From Molossus alvarezi (lineage: Eukaryota > Chordata > Mammalia > Chiroptera > Molossidae): a stretch of 64,000 nucleotides of DNA. The stretch lies in assembly GCA_037176705.1 (NCBI GenBank), contig CM073886.1:13228501-13292500 (forward strand), read 5' to 3'. Below are positions 58,558 to 64,000 of the stretch, one piece after another; positions within the stretch are counted from its first letter, which is position 1, and each line of letters begins with the position of its first letter. A program made the translations under genes and the position numbers. The notes beneath the pieces are model-generated. The model was not told where the DNA came from. It worked only from the letters and a program-made list of their open reading frames with translations, and made no database searches.

Positions 58558-58838
58558 CAAGAGTTGTATTTTTTTTTCTTTTAAAAAAAAATTTTTTTTA
58601 ATCCTCACTGGAGGACATTTTTCAATATTTTATTGAGATAGAGTGGGAGGAAGGAGAGAGAGAGAAACATCGACGTGAAAGGGACACATCGAGTGGCTAC
58701 CACCCACACGACCCAACCAGGGCCAGGGACAAACTGCAACCGAGGTACATGCCCTTAGTGGGAACCGAACCCAGGTCTCTCCAGACCGCAGGCCAACACT
58801 CTAACTGCTGAGCCAAACCGGCCAGGGCAAGAGTTGTA
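58558..58838 (-). mobile_element. VES SINE with 11-bp TSD
   Basis: Reverse-oriented full-length VES (tail TAATCCTCACTGGAGGACA on the left, head CCAAACCGGCCAGGGC at the right end, 58827). The direct repeat CAAGAGTTGTA occurs at 58558-58568 and 58828-58838. It belongs to the subtype with CCCTTAGTGGGAACCGAACC in the head. Confidence 0.92.
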
Positions 58839-59464
58839 ATTTTCAAAAAATATACACTTATTCATTTACTTCTTAAACAGAAGCCATACTTATTTCACAA
58901 TATTTTTATCTATGCCTTATTGAGGATCCTAAACATATTGAACATATCTTGGACGTGATTATTAAGTCAAAATATTATTATTTCACCTGAAATGAATCTG
59001 CCAGGCCAACTTCCCCCTGTTGATTTCCTAGGTCATGATTCCTAGCATCCATTAGCCAAGTGAACTTGGACATTCTGGTGTGTTGCCCACGGGGGCAGAG
59101 GGTTTCTTTCTGTCTCTGTCGATGTTATTTATTCTGGACTTGCCTTCCCCCACCACTTGTCTACCAAATTTCAGTTGCCTCCACCTACTCAGGACTGGCA
59201 GCCGCTGGGCACACCCTCTGTTCTGAGATGACTTGGGAGCACTGTGGGTCAGCTGAGCAGGGCTCTAGGGGGCTGCTGGGCCTGAGTAACTCTGGCTGGG
59301 TCATCATGGCCCTTTCCAGCCCCATTCAGGACCTTGTCTGGGTCCCCTCTCCACTAACTCCCCATCTCCTGGGAGCCCAAGGCATCAGCAACACCCATAT
59401 CCCCTTTCTCCCCTCCTTCTTGTCAACGGAGGTGTTTATTTTCTCTTCGGCAGCATCATTTTAT
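58839..59464. other. Unique, AT-rich then GC-rich DNA
   Basis: 58839-59000 is AT-rich without an assigned family. A 138-codon ORF (59060-59476) has no domain. Confidence 0.4.
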
Positions 59465-59570
59465 GAACTATTTTAAACATACAGAAAAGTACAAAAACTC
59501 TGTAACAAATACATGCATGCCCATCAATTTGAACAGCCTATATGAATGTTTTCCCATCTTTGCCTCAGTG
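59465..59570. mobile_element. Possible LINE-derived segment
   Basis: TTTTAAACATACAGAAAAGT, ACAAAAACTCTGTAACAAAT and CATGCCCATCAATTTGAACA read like an old LINE-derived text seen widely in mammals. Family uncertain. Confidence 0.4.
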
Positions 59571-60185
59571 TTCCCTCCACAAAACCGCATGCACACAGCT
59601 GAAGTCCCCCCTTTCACCCCTTCTCCCTAAGCTGTCCCCTTTCGCTCTCTCTCCAATGTCCGCTCTCCCTCTCTCCTGCTTTACACACATGTGCATTCGC
59701 ACACGTGCATTTCTTCCTGGCCGGCAGCACGGGCTATAATTGGCTGTAATTACTCTGTCCACTTTGCGTTCCCTTATTTATAATGTGTGTGCGGGTCCAT
59801 CCTGCCTGTTCTAGCATGGTGCCCTCTGCCCGAGGCTCAAGGAATGCTGCGATTGCATGGAGGTGATGGACACCACCACAGAGCATTTAGAGTGTGTCCC
59901 CGCAGCTGTGATAACAGCACATGGTGCAGCGGTTACTCAGGTCATTCCTTGGCCCAGTGACATTCTTGCTACAGTGAGTGGGCTGGCTGGCAGCTGTGGG
60001 TGGCAGGGCAACCAATTCCTCTCAGATCACACAGCTGAGGCTCTGCCAGGGTGACAAGGATGCGGCTTACCAGGGGACAGTGTTCCTGGGAGCCAGGTGG
60101 ACACTGGCAAAGCCTCTGCAAGCCTGAGGCTGGCTCCTTGGCCACGTGAAAGGCTGGCACCATCCTGATGGTTACAAGAGGCCAT
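59571..60185. other. Presumed SSTR5 intron, unique
   Basis: Nothing supported. Confidence 0.45.
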
Positions 60186-60322
60186 CCAGAGTGTGGTTTT
60201 GGCCCTGGCCGGTTTGGCTCAGCGGTTGGAGCGTCAGCCTGCGGACCAGAGAGTCCCAGGTTCGGTTCCCACTAGGGGCACGTACCAAAAAACAAACAAA
60301 CAAAAAACCAGAGTGGTTTTGG
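60186..60322 (+). mobile_element. Head-only VES SINE with A-rich tail and target-site duplication
   Basis: Only the tRNA-like head (CCCTGGCCGGTTTGGCTCAG to GGGGCACGTACC) is present, followed directly by a (CAAA)n-type tail. Flanking duplications are CCAGAGTGTGGTTTTGG at 60186-60202 and CCAGAGTGGTTTTGG at 60308-60322. The body and CCTCACC-tail of normal VES copies are absent. It sits about 560 bases before the SSTR5 coding exon, inside the presumed first intron. Confidence 0.85.
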
Positions 60323-60639
60323 GGTCACCTAAAAGAGTGGGGTTCAGTAGGTGTTGCTGCACTTCCAGGAAGCATCAGTCGGGTGTAAGGGACTTGCCAT
60401 GCCCGGCTGATATCTTGAAATGCTAATTAGTCCCCCTGTCCCTGAGGGTCCTGGAGGAGGTGACACCTGCCATTCTCAGTCCCTTACCTGTGAGGTGGGG
60501 GTAGTGATGCTGTAGTGAGACGGTGTTGGCCTGACTCGAGGTTGGCTGTGGCCAATGGAGGGATGTCCCGGGGAGGTGGGGGATGTAGGATGGGCAGGTC
60601 TCTGCAGGCCACAGCAGTATCAACAGACAGCATGTCAAT

Positions 60640-60780
60640 GTCTCAGCTCATAGCAGCTGGCCCCCTGCTCCTTCCTCTCTGGGCTTGTTTTCCAAACAAT
60701 TTGCTTAATGTGATTCCCAGCCAAGTTGAACATGAGTAATCGTGTTTACCCTAGACGTGGGGTAATCCTGCGCCTCCTGG
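60640..60780. promoter_or_regulatory. AT-rich block just before SSTR5 coding exon
   Basis: TTTTCCAAACAATTTGCTTA, ATGTGATTCCCAG and GAGTAATCGTGTTTACCCTA (FOX-like GTTTAC) lie 100-240 bases before the coding exon. Possibly intronic regulatory sequence of SSTR5. Role inferred. Confidence 0.25.
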
Positions 60781-60836
60781 GGTGGGCGGGGCCGGGGGAG
60801 GGGGGAAGTGCCTGGCTGTCCGATTAATCGCCCGCA

Positions 60837-60885
60837 TCCTTCCCTCTTCTCTTGCAGAGAGGACAGTCCCCTGCCCTTGGTGGCG
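60837..60885 (+). promoter_or_regulatory. SSTR5: 3' splice site and short 5' UTR of SSTR5 coding exon
   Basis: A pyrimidine-rich tract at 60837-60854 is followed by CAG ending at 60857, so the coding exon would start at 60858 with 28 bases of 5' UTR before the ATG at 60886. SSTR5 in other mammals has a non-coding first exon and an intronless ORF in the next exon, which fits. The acceptor is inferred from sequence only. Confidence 0.7.
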
Positions 60886-61983
60886 ATGGAGCCTCTGTTT
60901 CCCATCTCCAGACCAGCCAGCTGGAATGCCTCGGCGGCGGCCACCAGCGGAGGCAGCGCGAACGGGTCGATGGCAGGGCCGGCACCCTCTCCAGGGGCCC
61001 GAGCAGTGGTGGTGCCGGTGCTCTACCTGCTGGTGTGCGCGGCGGGGCTGGGCGGCAACGCGCTGGTCATCTACGTGGTGCTGCGCCACAGCAAGATGAA
61101 GACTGTCACCAACATCTACATCCTCAACCTGGCGGTGGCCGACGTACTCCTCATGCTGGGGCTGCCCTTCCTGGCCACGCAGAACGCCGTCTCCTACTGG
61201 CCCTTTGGCCCTGTGCTGTGCCGCCTGGTTATGACGCTGGATGGCATCAACCAGTTCACCAGCATCTTCTGCCTGACTGTCATGAGCGTGGACCGCTACC
61301 TGGCCGTCGTCCACCCCATCCGCTCCACGCGGTGGCGCCGCCCACGGGTGGCCAAGTTGGCCAGCGCTGCAGTCTGGGCCTTCTCACTGCTCATGTCCCT
61401 GCCACTGGTGGTCTTTGCGGACATCCAGGAGGGCTGGGACACCTGCAATCTCAGCTGGCCAGAGCCCGTGGGCCTGTGGGGCGCCGTCTTCATCATCTAC
61501 ACATCCGTTCTGGGCTTCTTCGGGCCACTGCTGGTCATCTGCCTGTGCTACCTGCTCATCGTGGTGAAGGTGAAGGCATCAGGCGTGCGCGTGGGCTCCA
61601 CGGGGCGGCGCTCGGAGCGCAAGGTGACGCGCATGGTGGTGGTCGTGGTGCTGGTGTTCGTGGGCTGCTGGCTGCCCTTCTTCATCATCAACATCGTCAA
61701 CCTGGCCATCGTCCTACCTGAGGAGCCCACTGCCGCGGGCGCCTACTTCTTCGTGGTCATCCTGTCCTACGCCAACAGCTGTGCCAACCCTGTGCTCTAT
61801 GGCTTCCTCTCTGACAACTTCCGCCAGAGCTTCCGGAAGGTTCTGTGCTTCCGAAATGGCTATGGTACTGAGGACGGGGACGCCACGGAGCCACGGCCAG
61901 ACAAGAACAGCCGACTACAGGAGGCCACGCTGGCCTCGCGCAGCCCAGAGGCCAACGGGCTCATGCAGACCAGCAGGTTGTGA
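60886..61983 (+). CDS. SSTR5: Somatostatin receptor type 5 (class A GPCR)
   Basis: Intact 365-codon ORF for the Gi/o-coupled plasma-membrane receptor of somatostatin-14/-28 and cortistatin, which in other mammals restrains hormone secretion (pituitary, pancreatic islet). Seen in the protein: N-terminal glycosylation sequons at N14 and N26 and one in ECL2 at N188; seven hydrophobic helices at about 40-67, 77-99, 110-136, 155-177, 196-228, 246-276 and 283-307; ligand-anchoring Asp at D119 in TM3; C112/C187 as the expected disulfide pair; DRY at 136-138; CWLP at 261-264; the SSTR-family signature [11 protein letters not shown] at 295-305; a likely palmitoylated Cys at 321; and a C-terminal QTSRL resembling a class I PDZ ligand. 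Length matches the family (human 364 aa from memory). The start was chosen because it gives the family N-terminus MEPLFP, has a good Kozak context (G at -3, G at +4) and lies downstream of a splice acceptor; an in-frame ATG at 60808 lies before that acceptor, so is intronic. Subtype 5 rather than 1-4 rests on the N-terminus, TM2 and the C-tail. No frameshift or lost key residue. Confidence 0.97.
   Translation: MEPLFPISRPASWNASAAATSGGSANGSMAGPAPSPGARAVVVPVLYLLVCAAGLGGNALVIYVVLRHSKMKTVTNIYILNLAVADVLLMLGLPFLATQNAVSYWPFGPVLCRLVMTLDGINQFTSIFCLTVMSVDRYLAVVHPIRSTRWRRPRVAKLASAAVWAFSLLMSLPLVVFADIQEGWDTCNLSWPEPVGLWGAVFIIYTSVLGFFGPLLVICLCYLLIVVKVKASGVRVGSTGRRSERKVTRMVVVVVLVFVGCWLPFFIINIVNLAIVLPEEPTAAGAYFFVVILSYANSCANPVLYGFLSDNFRQSFRKVLCFRNGYGTEDGDATEPRPDKNSRLQEATLASRSPEANGLMQTSRL
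60930..61870. promoter_or_regulatory. SSTR5: Exonic CpG-rich block over SSTR5
   Basis: The coding exon is visibly dense in CpG (GCGGCG, GGCGCC, CGCGTGGGC and similar), unlike the CpG-poor flanks. This is an intragenic CpG island. Part reflects codon choice (GCG, CGC, CGG). Whether it has promoter activity cannot be told from sequence. Confidence 0.5.
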
Positions 61984-62185
61984 GGGAGCTTTGGGCGGCA
62001 CCCAGCAGCCCTGCCCACCTGGTCTGGATCTCCCGCTGGGCCAAGCCCTTCCCTGAGAGTTGGGGACCTGCTGAGGTGCTCCCCAGCAGCCTGAATACTC
62101 TCTGCGGTGTGAGGGCAACTACCTGGGCGAGTCTGTGGGTGGTCCAGCAATGATGAGCTGCCACTTCCCTGTCTGTTATTTTTGT

Positions 62186-62415
62186 TTTTAATCCTTACCT
62201 GAGGACATTTTCCCATTTATCTTCAGATAGAGTGGGAGGGAGAGAGAGAGAACCATGATGTGAGAGGGACACATTGATTGGCTGCCTCCTGCATGACCCC
62301 AACCTGGACTGGGGACTGAACCATAACTGAGGTACGTGCCCTTGACCAGAATCAAACCCCTGACTCTTTGATCCACGGGCCAACACTCTAACCACTGAGC
62401 CAAACCAGCCAGGGC
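62186..62415 (-). mobile_element. VES-type SINE in SSTR5 3' UTR
   Basis: Reverse-oriented SINE: the tail (ATCCTTACCTGAGGACATTTTC) lies on the left, then a GA-rich stretch, then the tRNA-like head ending GAGCCAAACCAGCCAGGGC. Imperfect flanking direct repeats of the CTGTTnTTGTT kind are visible on both sides. It lies about 200 bases after the SSTR5 stop codon and antisense to the gene. Confidence 0.85.
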
Positions 62416-63674
62416 CCTCTGGCTGTTCTTGTTGCGCAGGCCCGGGTTACAGGGTCTTAGGGTGTCGGTGGGAGAGACCCAGGGGTCCCAGGCAATGGTC
62501 AGGGCTTCTTGACCCCCCGGTCCTGTCCCAGCCTGTGTCAGCCTCCCATGGCCATTAGTGTGAGCTGGTGACCGCCCACCCTGCCTCCACCCTCTTGTTA
62601 CATGTGCCCCTACTCAGGTCAGCCCCAGACCCCGGTCAGCTTCAAGTGCTACACTGTGAAATGAAAGACTCCAAATGTGCTGGTTTCTGGCCTGTGTCTC
62701 CTGGCTCCCGGCACCGGGGAGCTTGTTGACTTTGGACATGGCAGGTGTGAAGAACAGGAGCTGCAAAGGCCCCCAGGGCCGTGAGAAAGGGTGACGGATG
62801 CCAGAGGACTCCAGCCACTGGCCCACCCCCTGCCGCTGCACCGCCACAGCCCCCTAGTGGGGCAGCGAGGCCTGGACCTGGGTTCCGGGTGGCAGCGGGT
62901 GGGGAAGGCAGCAGTGCAGAGGGAAAGCGAGGAGCTGAGGTTGGGAGTGAACAGTCACCCCCAGGTTTCTGGGTTTGTGGGGGGGGGGCACAGGTGTCCA
63001 GAGAGGCTCAATGCAGGGGGCCTAGGTCACTGGGAGGGTCTGTCCTGGGGAGGGGGCCAGTGAGGACATGAGAACCCACAGCTATTTCTTCTGCTTTCAG
63101 CAAGGGCTTTGGGCTCAGGAGGGAGGGGAAGAAAGCAGAAGAGGAGAAATATCCAGACCACCGTGTAGGGAGCGGCCTCTAAGTGCAAATAGCAGCAGGC
63201 TTAAAAGGCTGTGTGGGCAGATGCGAATGCTAAGCCCCTGAGGAAGTCTGAGCTCCCCGCCCCCCCACTGGAGTGGTCCCGCCTGCCCTCCAGAAATACC
63301 AGCAATTCCCACCACCCAGGCCCACAACTGAGTCCCAGAGAAGATGACTGCCGAACCTTGCTGGGGTCCTGGGTGCCACTGGCCTTTCTCCAACGCTGGA
63401 AGGAAAAGGACCAGGATGCAGGGACGGACTCAACCCGCAGACCCCCTGCCTGGGACGGCCCTGAGCAATGCCACCTCACTTGAACTTCCTCTGCCAGCCC
63501 AGAGCAGGACCCCAACCTCAGGAGGGCACAGGGAGCAGGAGGGGCCATGCTGGGCAGGGGAAAGGCCAGTCTGCACCGCCTGGGCCTCACCACTGACCCC
63601 ACCGACCCCAGACAGACCAAGCCCTGGAAACAGTGGTGTGATGAGGGCACTAGTGTTTGACAACCACTCTCCTG

Positions 63675-63692
63675 AATAAATTAGAGAATAAA
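63675..63692 (+). terminator. SSTR5: Tandem AATAAA poly(A) signals
   Basis: Two canonical AATAAA hexamers at 63675-63680 and 63687-63692 are followed by T-rich sequence and an A-rich site near 63710. They are the first convincing poly(A) signals after the SSTR5 stop on this strand, so they are the likely transcript end. Confidence 0.55.
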
Positions 63693-63712
63693 TGTTTGAC
63701 TCTTTCCCAAAA

Positions 63713-64000
63713 CAAATATTGTCCCTGGAGCCAAGAAGCCGGCGCAAATCGGAGCTCGTGGCTAGGAGGAGACAGGGTTGGGGGGGAAACACCCAGAAGA
63801 GTGACCAGTGGGTTCCTAGATGATCACAGAGTGGAAGGGGGAACAATAGGGTTAAGAGACTTGGTGAGCATTTGCCTGGGCACTAGACGGGGCAGCTCCT
63901 CTCACTTCCTGGGAGGGGCAGGATCTGGATTTGGCCTCAAAGGATGGGATGGGGGGGGTCAGCTTCTTCAGTGGTTGGTGGGTGTGGGTAGTGGGTGGTT
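63713..64000. other. Unique DNA after SSTR5
   Basis: No gene start is visible. In human the next gene is C1QTNF8, whose exons are not seen here. Confidence 0.45.

Larger units (their letters stand above)
61984..63712 (+). other. SSTR5: Presumed SSTR5 3' UTR
   Basis: From the TGA at 61981-61983 to the paired AATAAA signals there is no other gene-like ORF. The stretch is GC-rich and holds one minus-strand SINE (62186-62415). Apart from that insertion it is unique sequence, about 1.5 kb long. The 3' end is inferred from the poly(A) signals, not from transcript data. Confidence 0.5.

Noticed and set aside
60808..60885. In-frame upstream ATG extending SSTR5 by 26 residues
   Set aside because: It lies before the CAG splice acceptor at 60857, the extension is unlike SSTR5 N-termini, and the ATG at 60886 gives the family start with a better Kozak context.
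60852..61721. 289-codon ORF overlapping SSTR5 in another + frame
   Set aside because: Shadow of the CpG-rich receptor ORF; its translation is Arg/Gly/His-rich without domains.

Overview
The window is mammalian nuclear DNA, most likely from a bat of the Yangochiroptera and probably a vesper bat or close relative. The evidence is roughly nineteen tRNA-derived SINE copies or fragments with the bat VES architecture: a tRNA-like head, a (CT)n/(GA)n stretch and a CCTCRCCYGAGGATAT-type tail. One short hAT element looks like the SPIN (SPace INvaders) family known from vesper bats. Everything else is GC-rich intergenic DNA with old mammalian repeats (MLT1-type MaLR LTRs, L1, L2, MIR, a Tigger end). 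There is no bacterial, plasmid or phage content, no CRISPR array and no operon.

I can support only one protein-coding gene: SSTR5, the somatostatin/cortistatin receptor, intact as a 365-codon single-exon ORF at 60886-61983 on the + strand. A 3' splice site lies 29 bases before its ATG. Two AATAAA signals lie about 1.7 kb after the stop, and a VES SINE sits inside the presumed 3' UTR. A candidate non-coding first exon with a strong GTGAGT donor lies at about 55.1 kb, which would give an intron of about 5.7 kb.

Layout: 1-12 kb is mostly unique GC-rich DNA with MaLR fragments, a CpG-rich candidate exon (1.43-1.64 kb) and a CpG cluster (8.03-8.28 kb). 12.4-15.15 kb is a repeat nest: an old minus-strand L1 broken up by eight minus-strand SINE copies or fragments, several with clear target-site duplications. 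15.4-15.9 kb is an AT-rich, homeobox-motif-rich block that looks like an enhancer candidate. 19.6-24.5 kb holds SINEs, an L1 3' end, MLT1 LTRs and a compound microsatellite. 24.5-45 kb is mainly unique DNA with scattered MIR/L1/MaLR pieces and several AT-rich islands. 45.2-48.7 kb is a second repeat nest (MLT1, Tigger end, L1 3' end, MLT1, SPIN, SINE). 49-55 kb is unique apart from an L2 piece. 55-64 kb is the SSTR5 locus.

In human 16p13.3 a long stretch poor in protein-coding genes separates SOX8 from SSTR5. The 60 kb before SSTR5 here fits that interval, so regulatory DNA and lncRNAs are the most plausible unannotated content. All claims of conservation or transcription below are inferences that need alignment or RNA data.
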